DNA of 64,000 nucleotides from Saprospiraceae bacterium (GTDB lineage Bacteria; Bacteroidota; Bacteroidia; Chitinophagales; Saprospiraceae): contig JADJWV010000002.1 in the NCBI GenBank assembly GCA_016716185.1, positions 1,340,501-1,404,500 of the forward strand. Reading direction: 5' to 3'. The position numbers were made by a program, and so were the translations under genes. Positions 26,601 to 35,369 of this stretch are shown here, piece after piece (position 1 is the first letter of the stretch; each line of letters opens with the position of its first letter). The notes under the pieces were generated by a model. That model worked only from the letters and a program-made list of their open reading frames with translations, had not been told where the DNA came from and did not search any database.

Positions 26601-26945
26601 CTCCACGTCTTATCGCTCCGGCACGTCCGGAGAGGAAAGTCCGGACAATGTAGGGCAACCGCACCACTTAACAGGTGGCTCAGAAGCAGTTCTGACGAGA
26701 GAGTGTCACAGAAAATTACCGCCCTGAAAAGGGTAAGGGTGAAAATGTGTGGTAAGAGCACACGCGGAATTCAAGCAATTGCTTTCCGGGATAAACCTTG
26801 CGGATTGAAATGCCATGTATATCCATTACCGGAAACGGTCCTCTGGCCCTGAGGTGTTTTTAACAGATGGAGGGGTAGGCAGAGCAGATAAATGATAAGA
26901 TGCTGTTGCAATCGCAGCAGTAACAGAATCCGGCTTACAGTGGAA
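26601..26945 (+). ncRNA. rnpB: RNase P RNA (bacterial class A type)
   Basis: This is the catalytic RNA of RNase P, which matures tRNA 5' ends. Conserved parts are present in order: GAGGAAAGTCCGGAC at 26632-26646, the GGGTAAGGGTGAAAATGTG region with GGTAAGAGCACAC near 26720-26764, and ATAAATGATAAG followed by ACAGAATCCGGCTTACA at 26923-26939. P1 forms from TCCAC (26602-26606) and GTGGA (26940-26944), which fixes both ends. A promoter box precedes it and a terminator follows. It is divergent from the kinase gene. Small open frames across it are spurious. Confidence 0.95.
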
Positions 26946-26951
26946 TTTTTT

Positions 26952-26977
26952 GGCAGGCTTCGCGGCTTGCCTTTTTT
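26952..26977 (+). terminator. Intrinsic terminator of rnpB
   Basis: GGCAGGC (26952-26958) pairs with GCTTGCC (26965-26971), with one G-U pair and a TTCGCG loop, followed by six T. It begins 7 bp after the predicted end of the RNase P RNA. Confidence 0.85.
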
Positions 26978-27260
26978 AGTTGGTAGAGGGATAGATGTTA
27001 GTTGATAGAGGGATAGATGTTAGTTGATAGAGGGTTAGATGTTAGTTGATAGAGGGATAAATGTTAGTTGATAGAGGGATAGATGTTAGTTGATAGAGGG
27101 ATAGATGTTAGTTGATAGAGGGATAGATGTTAGTTGGTAGAGGGATAGATGTTAGTTGATGGAGGGATAGATGTTAGTTGGTAGAGGGCTAGATGTTAGT
27201 TGGTAGAAGGATAGATGTTAGTTGATAGAGGGTAAATGTTAGTTGGTGGTTGGATAGAAT
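26978..27260. repeat. 22-bp minisatellite, about 12.5 copies
   Basis: Head-to-tail 22-bp units begin AGTTGATAGAGGGATAG and end ATGTT. Eleven full 22-bp units run from 26978 to 27219, then a 21-bp unit to 27240 and a decayed partial unit to 27260. Variants are point changes, mostly GATAG/GGTAG. Both strands contain stops within the unit, so it is not coding. It starts directly at the end of the rnpB terminator T run. Confidence 0.93.
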
Positions 27261-27305
27261 AAGGAAGATGATAGGACAGTTGAAAAATTACAACTTTGTG
27301 CTTTT

Positions 27306-27323
27306 CGCTTAAAGCTTTAAGCG
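27306..27323. repeat. Perfect 18-bp palindrome
   Basis: CGCTTAAAGCTTTAAGCG is its own reverse complement. It lies between the minisatellite and the porV 3' end. It could be part of a transcription stop for porV, but there is no T run on that strand. Confidence 0.6.
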
Positions 27324-27335
27324 TCTTGGGCCATC

Positions 27336-27363
27336 AGGAATTAGCAATTAGGAATTAGCAATT
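27336..27363. repeat. 14-bp direct repeat, two copies
   Basis: AGGAATTAGCAATT occurs twice in direct tandem. It belongs to the same patch of simple repeats between rnpB and porV. Confidence 0.8.
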
Positions 27364-27385
27364 ACCCTATACCCTTTAGCTTTTC

Positions 27386-27441
27386 GCCTTAAGCCTTAAG
27401 CCTTAAGCCTCAAGCCTTTCGCCTTACGCCTTACGCCTTTC
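27386..27441. repeat. Heptamer array, eight units, abutting porV
   Basis: Eight 7-bp units run without a gap: GCCTTAA three times, GCCTCAA, GCCTTTC, GCCTTAC twice and GCCTTTC. The array ends one base before the end of the porV stop codon (27443 on the minus strand), so it forms the start of the porV 3' untranslated region. Confidence 0.88.
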
Positions 27442-27442
27442 A

Positions 27443-28678
27443 TTACTCTTCCCCTCCACTCTTAGCAGCGCCACCATCAAAGTCATAGCTGATTGAAAAA
27501 CGGACAGTATTGGCAAGCGGGCTTCTGTTGTTAGTGGCTGGAATCAAATAGGAGAGATTGAGTCCGAATACATTGTATTTTACACCACAACCCAGTGTGA
27601 GAAATTTTCGGTTTCCTTTTAATTCGTGTTCGTGAAAATATCCTGCGCGAACTGCAAATTGTTTGTCGTACCAATATTCAAGGCCAACGGAATACATGAG
27701 CTCCTGAATTTCTTCGCTGAATCCACCTGGCGCATCGCTCAGGGATCCGAATACACCTTCAAACAAGCCTTTTTCGCGATAGTCTGCAATTTTATTATTG
27801 TCTGTATCGTATTCAGGATCTCCAGGTTTGCGTGGACTCGGGATCAGCAGTTTATTAATCTCAATTGTAGCTGTTAAAGAATTGTAGTCGTCAAAATTCA
27901 TTTCATAAGCCGCACCAATGGCAAGGTTGGATGGGATGAAATCTTTTACAACGCCTTTGGTATAGGTGACTTTTGATCCAAGATTGGTAAGCGCAACGCC
28001 CGCATTGAGGTAATTCCTGCGTCCGCTGGCTCCGAGTTTGTTGCGGTAGAATAATCCTATGTCGGCAGCAAAAGTTTTAGCGGTGGTAATGGTGAAGGCC
28101 CCGAGGGTTCTGCCAGTAGCTAAATTGGAATATGCAAATTTTGCACTGAGGCTGGCCGAAAAAACATCGGATAGTTTTCTGGAATAAGCAGCAGCTATTT
28201 CCATTTCATTAGGCTGGCCGGTACCTATATCTACTCCGTTTTCATCCCTGAAATCAATTTTACCAAGAGAAAAGTAACGAATGGATGCACCTACAGTTTG
28301 AAATTTATCGAGTTTGTAATAACCGCTGGCATATAACAGGTATATGTCATCAATACCGAGATTTCTTAACCAGGGTGAATAGGTGATAGCTACACCGAGA
28401 TTCTGATCCGAAAATGCCAGTCTCGCTGCATTGTGGTGCATGGCATTTGGATCTGCGGTCAATGCAACGCCCGCATCTCCGAGTCCGCCGGAACGGGTAT
28501 CGGGGTTGATGCGCAAAAAGGGCATGGCGGTGAGTATGGTATTTTGAAGGCAATCTCCTGTACTGTTGTCAACAATACAACCTCTGTTGGGGTCCCAGGT
28601 CTGGGCATTCAACAAGGGCATGGAAACTGCAGACAGGAAAACAAAAAGACTAATTCTGAAAGGGATTGAGATATTCAT
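27443..28678 (-). CDS. porV: T9SS outer-membrane protein PorV (LptO)
   Basis: PorV is a beta-barrel of the FadL type that takes T9SS clients from the translocon and passes them to the sortase PorU. The 411-residue protein starts at the ATG at 28678; the frame is open to a TTG at 28687 but the ATG gives a clean signal peptide (about residues 1-25, ending LNAQ). The PorV signature follows: TAMPFLRINPDTRSGGLGDA and DPNAMHHNAARLAF. The rest shows alternating strands and ends with an aromatic strand before a Gly, Ser and Glu tail. It lies 100 bp downstream of porU on the same strand. Symbol by family similarity. Confidence 0.93.
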   Translation of the reverse strand: MNISIPFRISLFVFLSAVSMPLLNAQTWDPNRGCIVDNSTGDCLQNTILTAMPFLRINPDTRSGGLGDAGVALTADPNAMHHNAARLAFSDQNLGVAITYSPWLRNLGIDDIYLLYASGYYKLDKFQTVGASIRYFSLGKIDFRDENGVDIGTGQPNEMEIAAAYSRKLSDVFSASLSAKFAYSNLATGRTLGAFTITTAKTFAADIGLFYRNKLGASGRRNYLNAGVALTNLGSKVTYTKGVVKDFIPSNLAIGAAYEMNFDDYNSLTATIEINKLLIPSPRKPGDPEYDTDNNKIADYREKGLFEGVFGSLSDAPGGFSEEIQELMYSVGLEYWYDKQFAVRAGYFHEHELKGNRKFLTLGCGVKYNVFGLNLSYLIPATNNRSPLANTVRFSISYDFDGGAAKSGGEE

Positions 28679-28684
28679 AAGATG

Positions 28685-28692
28685 CAAAAATA
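28685..28692 (-). promoter_or_regulatory. Candidate -7 promoter box for porV
   Basis: On the minus strand this reads TATTTTTG, fitting TAnnTTTG. It ends only 6 bp before the porV ATG, so the transcript would be nearly leaderless. porV could also be read from the porU promoter. Confidence 0.35.
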
Positions 28693-28786
28693 AGACGAAT
28701 TTAAATATTAACCTTTACGATAATGTGTACCAAAAGGTTTCTTCATGCTTGAAATCAAGGAATAAACTCTAAAACGGCTTGATTTA

Positions 28787-31700
28787 TTATTTTAACAAGA
28801 CCAATTTTTGCGGTAAGGACTGTTTTTTCAGCAATTCTTGTCCGTTTTTAGCTTCTATATTGATTTTATAGGTATAAACGCCATTCGGAATTTCCGATCC
28901 TCCGTCGTCCCGGCCATCCCATTGCATGCTGATCACCCGGTAACCGTTGTTCAAAAATCGCTGCTTTAGCTTCCTGACGCCTTGTCCGGAAATAGCACGA
29001 ATGTCGATCTCAACATCCATCTGAGTAGACGAGATATTGGTCTGGAATTGAAATTTTGTGTAATCATTGAAAGGATTGGGATAATTATACACATCCCTGA
29101 TGACCAAATCATTTTCGTCAATCACGACAAATTCTACCGTGCCGGTTCCAAAATTGTTGGCAACATCCCAGGCAGTTACCGTGATGCTGTGCTTGCCAGC
29201 CGAAAGTTGAGGAAGCAGATACAGTACTTCTCCTTCCAGCGGATTGTTGAATTGAGACGTATAATACTGGTTTAGCACAATTGGATTCCTGGTATTCTGA
29301 TCGATCACCGCAATGAGATCATGCCCAATGCTATTGCCCGATATATTGATTCCACTATCATCGCTGATTTGTGCATAAAGCTTGGGTTCTGGTCCGCAAA
29401 TACCACCAGATATAAAATTAGCATCGTTAATAAATGCCTTGACGACCGGAGGATTGTCGTCAACAAGCGTATCCGAAGAAACGCCTCCAACGATAAACTG
29501 GTTTTCGTATCCGGCAGCATCCCTGCTTTTCTCATCAGTTGCATACAAGCTGATTTTTCCTTTACCAAATTCGTAATTGATGTCTTTTGGAATTTTAAAG
29601 CTAAAAAACCAATTTCCATTTTCGACATTGACCAATCCTTTGTAAATAATATTTTTCTGGATGCTGAACCGATCTTCAAAGGAACCCGGGTCATTGGCTT
29701 TAGTGCGCAGTTCGATTTCTTTATCAAAAACCGTAATGTAAAGTTTTCCGTTAAAATCACTCTGCAGGACATCATTCTGATCTGTAACGACACCACGCAC
29801 ATTTACGCGCTCCAATGCACGGAAGGTATCGACTGCGGTGCCAATGGGTTTGTCGTTGATCGTTGTCACTTTGTTTTTGTACAAAGGGATCGCAAGATGT
29901 TGTGCGGGATCACCAAATAATAAAAATTTTCTCGAATTCACAAGGATGAATCCCGATGCGTGTTCGTTTTTGGCACGGCGCATGATTTCGCCAAGGGGTA
30001 GGGGCTTCCCATTTTCAAATTGGAATAGCAATTTATAAACAGAAGAAGTCAGGTCAAAATTATCATCGCTGTAAACAGCTCGCACTGTAGAAAACAAGGC
30101 AAGAAATCCACCGTTCGTATTGTGCAATCCTTCTTCGCCAGCATTGGTTTTTGAAGGATCGTCGTAACCATTGAAAGTACAGGAGGCCACTATGACAAGT
30201 GGTAGTTTGTAATAATTTTCGAGATTTGGAATTTCATTGTTTTGGAATACGCGTTCTTGCGCCAGGCCTGTATATCCGCCGTGGCCCAAATAATTCATGA
30301 CCAATGTACCCTGGAAGAACGAATTGGCAATGGCCTTGTTGACTTCGGGATAACGCTCTCCACCCGGAGTAGTCGTCTGGGTAAATGCGTCCAGATAAAT
30401 TTTTTCCTGATTAAAAACCGGATTGGCTTCTGCTGTTTTCTGGGCAATGGTTTCTGCTTGATGGAAGTGGATGTTTGAATCTTCATCATCGGCAGTGTAT
30501 AAGGTATTTAATTTCCATTCCCCCATGGTCTTGGGATCTTTGTCGTATCTGATTATTTTATTCACCAGATTTTTTGCTTCACTGCTGTCCCGTGCGACCA
30601 GTCGTCCAATGTTGATATCCAGTTTTCCGGTCAGATTTTTACCTTCTCCCGGATCAAGCAATCCAAAAAAGTCATCGCTGGGAAAAGAGGTTATGGGATC
30701 CAGGCTTTCATCGGTTTCGTAACTTACTATAAAATTTTCGTCGGGGTCTTTTTTATTGCGATACCTCAAATCATAACTGCCGTCGCCAAACAAAAGGAGG
30801 TATTTAAATGTCGGATTCCTCATATAAAGCATTCTGCAAAAATTCCGCAAAGCTGCCGGATCCTGAGAGCCTGATGAAAATTCATTATAGATCTGTTTGA
30901 TCTCTACTGCCGCGACGCGAAGTCCCGAAAATTGTGCCCGGTGTGATTGCAGTTCTTCTGCTTCGTTTTTAAAATCAGAATGATAGATGATCACCATATC
31001 GATCTCATCCAATCCATGGAGATTTTGGTTGCCGGAGCTTCCCAGATAATTAGGAGCCGGATATGTAGATAGTTCATCAAATACTAACAGTTGTTTGTAT
31101 GCATTCCGCGTGGGGACCGAAAACTGTAATAAATCACCTGATGCAGGTAAAGGCTTGATCATATTAATTTCCAAGGGATCGGTGATGTCCCACACAAGTT
31201 TGCCCGTTCCGGCTTTTTCCACTTGAAACCGGGTTACGTCCTCTTGAAATGACACGGGATCCAGTATATAGATGGGTTTATTGGAAGATGAATTCCAGAG
31301 GAGTTTTCTGAATGCAGAAATTCTAAAATAATCCAGCCAGCCTTCTGAAGTGATTCCGTTTATCTGGGGGTATCTGATTTTAGCTTTGACGAGATCGCTT
31401 ACCGGTTGAAATTCGTCGGTGCGTTTGGCCACATTGGCAAACCTGCTGATGCTGCTGATCACCACCTGAAAAATGGACTGAGAAACCGATTTGTCTTCGA
31501 CTTCGGCGATCACCGTGCTGCTCGAAGTAGATCTTCCCGCAAAGGAAAAGCTGAATTTTGCTTTCTGATTCAGATCAATATTTTCAAAAATGAAATGATT
31601 TCCAAAATCAAATTCTCTGCTGTTGCTCAATTCCTCTCCGTACCAGTCTTTTCCAGAACCTTCGCCACCCGGATCGAGATCCAGCAAATTGACCAGGTCA

Positions 31701-32632
31701 TTTTCATACTGAATAAAATCATAGGTCTGTGTACTTGTATAAGATGGATTCATAGCTGATTCAATAGCTGCAATTCTTTTAGCATTGGAGCCGTCCAACC
31801 GGATGTAATACACCGATTCATCCATGTAAACATTTTTTCTGTAGTTGTAATGATGTGTTGCAGGATCGTATTGATACGTATCAGGTCCATCTGCATAAAA
31901 CAACATGAAATCTCCATCATTAAATACACCATCGGACTCCCCTTTAAAATAAACTGCATTTTCTTTCAGGTCATCTATAAAAACATCGTCGTTGGATTCC
32001 GGAAGCATTTTTCCTCCATTGCCGAACAGTTGAATCTTTCTGGGGTCGATGGCATTCACATCGACTTTCATGACATTCGAAAAGAACGAACGGTCCAATT
32101 TGTACAATCCTCTTTTAGGAATACTTACTTTATGCCAGATTCCGGAAGAAAGTGCTGAAATTCGGGTAAAATCAGGTCCGGGAAGAGGACTGAATTCTGG
32201 AATGAACTCATATTCTATTTCAAAGTTGTACAATAAGGATAATTTTGAGTCCTCCGATTTTCTTAAAGGCATAACTTCAATAATACCAGTGAATGTAGAT
32301 CGCGATTCGAGGACATAGGTGTTCAGGACATAAGCATCTTTGATTTCATTAAATTCAGAACCTGTAAAAGATGCATCCTGAGCTACTTCATTTTTCAAAA
32401 TCAACTTTGCTTTGAGGGTGCCTTTTTGATTGAGTTCAAACTCATATTTAAAAAATGGAAGGCGGTTTTCGCCTGCTTTTCGATGTGCATTTTCAAAATC
32501 TAAATATTGTATCGTATTACCATTTGAGGTAAATGCCTGGAGATCCCATTTCAGTGAAAATTCAAGTTTATGGGTTTGCGCATTTAAAAAAAAGACAGAC
32601 AGGAATAAAAAAGAGATAATTTTGAACTTCAT
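28787..32632 (-). CDS. porU: T9SS C-terminal signal peptidase (sortase) PorU
   Basis: PorU is a gingipain-type (C25) cysteine protease on the cell surface. It cuts off the T9SS C-terminal signal and attaches clients to anionic lipopolysaccharide. The 1281-residue protein has a signal peptide (1-18, ending LNAQ), an N-terminal beta-rich region, the C25 domain with the catalytic pair H784 (NYLGHGGYTG) and C818 (IVASCTFNGYD), then Ig-like domains and a C-terminal FlgD-like domain (YPNPFNDYTKF, WDGRDDGG) that keeps it in the system. The spacing of the pair fits PorU. It lies upstream of porV on the same strand and 56 bp from a divergent PorP/SprF-like gene. Confidence 0.94.
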   Translation of the reverse strand: MKFKIISFLFLSVFFLNAQTHKLEFSLKWDLQAFTSNGNTIQYLDFENAHRKAGENRLPFFKYEFELNQKGTLKAKLILKNEVAQDASFTGSEFNEIKDAYVLNTYVLESRSTFTGIIEVMPLRKSEDSKLSLLYNFEIEYEFIPEFSPLPGPDFTRISALSSGIWHKVSIPKRGLYKLDRSFFSNVMKVDVNAIDPRKIQLFGNGGKMLPESNDDVFIDDLKENAVYFKGESDGVFNDGDFMLFYADGPDTYQYDPATHHYNYRKNVYMDESVYYIRLDGSNAKRIAAIESAMNPSYTSTQTYDFIQYENDLVNLLDLDPGGEGSGKDWYGEELSNSREFDFGNHFIFENIDLNQKAKFSFSFAGRSTSSSTVIAEVEDKSVSQSIFQVVISSISRFANVAKRTDEFQPVSDLVKAKIRYPQINGITSEGWLDYFRISAFRKLLWNSSSNKPIYILDPVSFQEDVTRFQVEKAGTGKLVWDITDPLEINMIKPLPASGDLLQFSVPTRNAYKQLLVFDELSTYPAPNYLGSSGNQNLHGLDEIDMVIIYHSDFKNEAEELQSHRAQFSGLRVAAVEIKQIYNEFSSGSQDPAALRNFCRMLYMRNPTFKYLLLFGDGSYDLRYRNKKDPDENFIVSYETDESLDPITSFPSDDFFGLLDPGEGKNLTGKLDINIGRLVARDSSEAKNLVNKIIRYDKDPKTMGEWKLNTLYTADDEDSNIHFHQAETIAQKTAEANPVFNQEKIYLDAFTQTTTPGGERYPEVNKAIANSFFQGTLVMNYLGHGGYTGLAQERVFQNNEIPNLENYYKLPLVIVASCTFNGYDDPSKTNAGEEGLHNTNGGFLALFSTVRAVYSDDNFDLTSSVYKLLFQFENGKPLPLGEIMRRAKNEHASGFILVNSRKFLLFGDPAQHLAIPLYKNKVTTINDKPIGTAVDTFRALERVNVRGVVTDQNDVLQSDFNGKLYITVFDKEIELRTKANDPGSFEDRFSIQKNIIYKGLVNVENGNWFFSFKIPKDINYEFGKGKISLYATDEKSRDAAGYENQFIVGGVSSDTLVDDNPPVVKAFINDANFISGGICGPEPKLYAQISDDSGINISGNSIGHDLIAVIDQNTRNPIVLNQYYTSQFNNPLEGEVLYLLPQLSAGKHSITVTAWDVANNFGTGTVEFVVIDENDLVIRDVYNYPNPFNDYTKFQFQTNISSTQMDVEIDIRAISGQGVRKLKQRFLNNGYRVISMQWDGRDDGGSEIPNGVYTYKINIEAKNGQELLKKQSLPQKLVLLK

Positions 32633-32666
32633 ACGTTTACAATAAAAAGGATTTTGGATTGGTTTT

Positions 32667-32674
32667 CAAATATA
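32667..32674 (-). promoter_or_regulatory. Candidate -7 promoter box for porU
   Basis: On the minus strand this reads TATATTTG, an exact fit to TAnnTTTG, with a predicted leader of about 30 nt to the porU ATG. It lies in the 56-bp gap shared with the divergent PorP/SprF-like gene. Confidence 0.5.
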
Positions 32675-32688
32675 ACAAGAACGATTGA

Positions 32689-33738
32689 ATGATTGAATTA
32701 TTTCGGGGGATATGCTACTTTAACGATTTCAGGAAATGCCTGATTTTAACAATATGTATTTGTTTAAGTCAAATTCAAGCTATCGGGCAGGACCCAATTT
32801 TCAGCCAGTATTATGCCATGCCTATGCATATCAATCCCGGATTCAGCGGGATCAGTTATGCGCCTCGTATTGAACTGATATACAGGAACCAATGGCCCGC
32901 ACTCGTGGCCTCCTCCCCGGCTTATGTAAGTTATGCAGTGAGTTACGATCAGTTTTTTGAAAAAATGAACAGCGGTATTGGTTTTCAATTGATGGCTGAT
33001 GATGCCGGTGCCGGACTCATTAAAACCATAAAAGGTTCATTTACTTATGGATATCAAACCAGGATCAGTAAGGACAATTATCTGAGAGGGGGTATTGAAC
33101 TGGGTCTGGTTCAAACCAAATACGGCTGGGATAAATTCATTTTTGGAGATCAGCTCGATCCCGAATTCGGAGCCATTTCTCCGGGTGGTACTCCGTATCC
33201 AAGTCAGGAAATCAGACCCGATAAAGTCCAGAGTACTTACCTCGACATTGGTACCGGTTTGCTTTATTTTAATCCCTATTTCAATATTGGCTTTTCGGCC
33301 AAACACATCAACAGTCCGGCCAATGACATCATCAAGGTGAACAGCTCCTCTTATAGTGGAATTCCCATCCGATGGGTCCTTCATGGAAGTGCGCGTTTGC
33401 CCGTATCGGGAAGTTCTGCGAAGGCCACATACTTAAGTCCATCCATCCTTTTTGCCCGGCAATCTGAATTTTTACAGATCAATGCCGGAGCTCAAATTGA
33501 AATGAGCACGGTTTTTGGAGGACTGTGGTACAGGCTGGCCAGAAACAATTCGGATGCCCTTATTGCAGTGTTCGGAGTGAGAAAAGCTGCCTGGAGGTTT
33601 GCGTACAGCTTCGATTATACGACTTCTGCTTTGGGAATCAGTAGTGGAGGCAGCCATGAATTGAGCATTGGATTGCATCTCGAAGAGGTAATCAAACGAA
33701 AAACCAATATAAGTGACTGTTTTGAGGCGTTCAGGTAG
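32689..33738 (+). CDS. PorP/SprF-family outer-membrane protein
   Basis: PorP/SprF proteins are outer-membrane barrels linked to T9SS and gliding; different paralogues serve particular clients such as SprB. The 349-residue product has the family opening DPIFSQYYAMPMHINPGFSG just after the signal peptide, then IELIYRNQWPAL, and a barrel that ends ELSIGLHLE near the C-terminus. The signal peptide is unusually long (about 34 residues from the ATG at 32689); no better start was seen downstream. It is divergent from porU and upstream of gldJ. Many paralogues exist per genome, so I give no symbol. Confidence 0.88.
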   Translation: MIELFRGICYFNDFRKCLILTICICLSQIQAIGQDPIFSQYYAMPMHINPGFSGISYAPRIELIYRNQWPALVASSPAYVSYAVSYDQFFEKMNSGIGFQLMADDAGAGLIKTIKGSFTYGYQTRISKDNYLRGGIELGLVQTKYGWDKFIFGDQLDPEFGAISPGGTPYPSQEIRPDKVQSTYLDIGTGLLYFNPYFNIGFSAKHINSPANDIIKVNSSSYSGIPIRWVLHGSARLPVSGSSAKATYLSPSILFARQSEFLQINAGAQIEMSTVFGGLWYRLARNNSDALIAVFGVRKAAWRFAYSFDYTTSALGISSGGSHELSIGLHLEEVIKRKTNISDCFEAFR

Positions 33739-33751
33739 AAAAAAATTCTTT

Positions 33752-33780
33752 TTTGTACAATAAATTCTTGTTTATCTTTG
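33752..33780 (+). promoter_or_regulatory. Promoter of gldJ
   Basis: TTTG at 33752-33755 and TATCTTTG at 33773-33780 are 17 bp apart, a full match to the Bacteroidota TTTG-N(17-23)-TAnnTTTG promoter. The predicted leader to the gldJ ATG at 33805 is about 20 nt. Confidence 0.7.
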
Positions 33781-33804
33781 TTCCCCTAAAAAGTAAGTAG
33801 TAGG

Positions 33805-35307
33805 ATGAAAGGCAAATTATCTCATTTAGTCTTTCTGCTGGGCTCGTTATTATTGTTAGGAGCCTGCAGTAAAAGAAGTTCAGACGAATCCTCAGCCACA
33901 GGCTGGAAGTACAATGACCCCAAATGGGGTGGATTCGAAAAAGTTGATTATCAAGGCCAAATAACCGGACCAAACCTGGTACTCATCGAGGGCGGTACCT
34001 TTACTATGGGCCTTACTGAAGAAGATGTAACCTATGAATGGAATAATATTCCCCGAAGGGTTACCGTATCATCCTTTTACATGGATGAAACCGAAGTTTC
34101 GAACATCAATTACCGGGAATACATTTACTGGTTAAACAGGGTGTATAAATCTTATCCCGAAGTGTTCCGTCAGGCACTTCCAGATACATTGGTCTGGAGA
34201 GAAGAACTTGCCTACAACGAGCCTTTTGTAGAAACCTATTTCAGATATCCTTCTTATGATGAATATCCGGTAGTAGGTGTAAGCTGGCTTCAGGCAGTAG
34301 AATATTGCAAGTGGCGGACAAACAGGGTGAATGAAATGATCCTTATTGAAAAAGGGATCCTGAACCCCAATCCTGAGCAAGTCGATGCCGATAATTTCAA
34401 TACAGGCTCTTATCTGGCTGGTCAATATCAGGGCAACGTGCGTAAAAATCTGCCCGATATTCAAACCGGAGGAGAAAGACCTGTTAAATTTGAGGATGGT
34501 ATCCTTCTTCCCGAGTATCGCCTTCCAACGGAAGCTGAGTGGGAATATGCTGCTTTGGCTTTGAAAGGAAAACAATCTGAAAACAAGGACGAACTCATCA
34601 CCGACAGGAGAAATTTCCCCTGGGATGGTGCAGGTGCCCGTTACAAAAGAAGAGATAAATACATGGGTCAGATCCTGGCCAATTTTAAAAGATCTCATGG
34701 GGACTATATGGGTATGGCTGGAAAACTCAATGACCACGCGCATATTGCAGCTCCTGTAAAATCTTATTATCCAAACGATTTCGGTCTTTACAACATGGCA
34801 GGAAACGTATCGGAGTGGGTTACAGATTTATTCAGGCCACTAACTTCTACCAGTTTAAGGGATGTCGAAAATCACGACCTGAATCCTTTCCGCGGTAATG
34901 AATTTAAAGAGTTGATTCTGGACGAATCCGGCAACCCCGTTGAAAAAGACAGTATAGGTCAGCTGACTTATCAGATCGTTTCGGATTCTGCTGTAGAATT
35001 CCGTGAAAACTACAATAAAGGCGATGTTAAAAAATACCGCGACGACGACGATGAACTCATCAAATATCAGTATGGAAAATCTTCGTTGATCAATGAAAAA
35101 TCACGCGTGTATAAAGGAGGATCCTGGGCTGATCGCTTGTTCTGGTTGTCTCCGGGAGCAAGAAGATTTAAGGATGAAGACAAATCCGACCGCACCATTG
35201 GTTTCCGTTGTGCAATGACGCGTACCGGCGGACCTGAAGGCAATGACGATGCAGGCGGACTCGAATTTAACCGAAAATTACCATCGACAAAGAGAGACTA
35301 TAAATAA
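33805..35307 (+). CDS. gldJ: T9SS/gliding lipoprotein GldJ
   Basis: GldJ is an outer-membrane lipoprotein needed for T9SS function and gliding; it is related to GldK/PorK and has a formylglycine-generating-enzyme (sulfatase-modifying) fold without known catalysis. The 500-residue protein has a lipobox (LLLGAC, lipidated C21), then the FGE-like domain: EGGTFTMG near 60, FYMDETEVSNINYREYIYWL, RLPTEAEWEYAALA near 240, LYNMAGNVSEWVTDLF near 330 and YKGGSWADR with GFRCAMTR near the end. A large insertion (about 345-420) separates the last two. GldK is the main alternative; context with porU, porV and murF favours GldJ. Confidence 0.87.
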   Translation: MKGKLSHLVFLLGSLLLLGACSKRSSDESSATGWKYNDPKWGGFEKVDYQGQITGPNLVLIEGGTFTMGLTEEDVTYEWNNIPRRVTVSSFYMDETEVSNINYREYIYWLNRVYKSYPEVFRQALPDTLVWREELAYNEPFVETYFRYPSYDEYPVVGVSWLQAVEYCKWRTNRVNEMILIEKGILNPNPEQVDADNFNTGSYLAGQYQGNVRKNLPDIQTGGERPVKFEDGILLPEYRLPTEAEWEYAALALKGKQSENKDELITDRRNFPWDGAGARYKRRDKYMGQILANFKRSHGDYMGMAGKLNDHAHIAAPVKSYYPNDFGLYNMAGNVSEWVTDLFRPLTSTSLRDVENHDLNPFRGNEFKELILDESGNPVEKDSIGQLTYQIVSDSAVEFRENYNKGDVKKYRDDDDELIKYQYGKSSLINEKSRVYKGGSWADRLFWLSPGARRFKDEDKSDRTIGFRCAMTRTGGPEGNDDAGGLEFNRKLPSTKRDYK

Positions 35308-35334
35308 ATAGCAGTCATTTCTAAAAAAACAATT

Positions 35335-35369
35335 AAACTCACGGCATTATTGGTCGTGAGTTTTTTTTT
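35335..35369 (+). terminator. Intrinsic terminator after gldJ, abutting murF
   Basis: AAACTCACG (35335-35343) pairs with CGTGAGTTT (35355-35363) around an 11-nt loop, and the T run continues to 35369. The murF ATG begins at the very next base, 35370. Confidence 0.85.

Noticed and set aside
26595..26852. Open frames of 60-85 codons on both strands at the RNase P RNA
   Set aside because: They lie inside rnpB, whose conserved elements explain the sequence.
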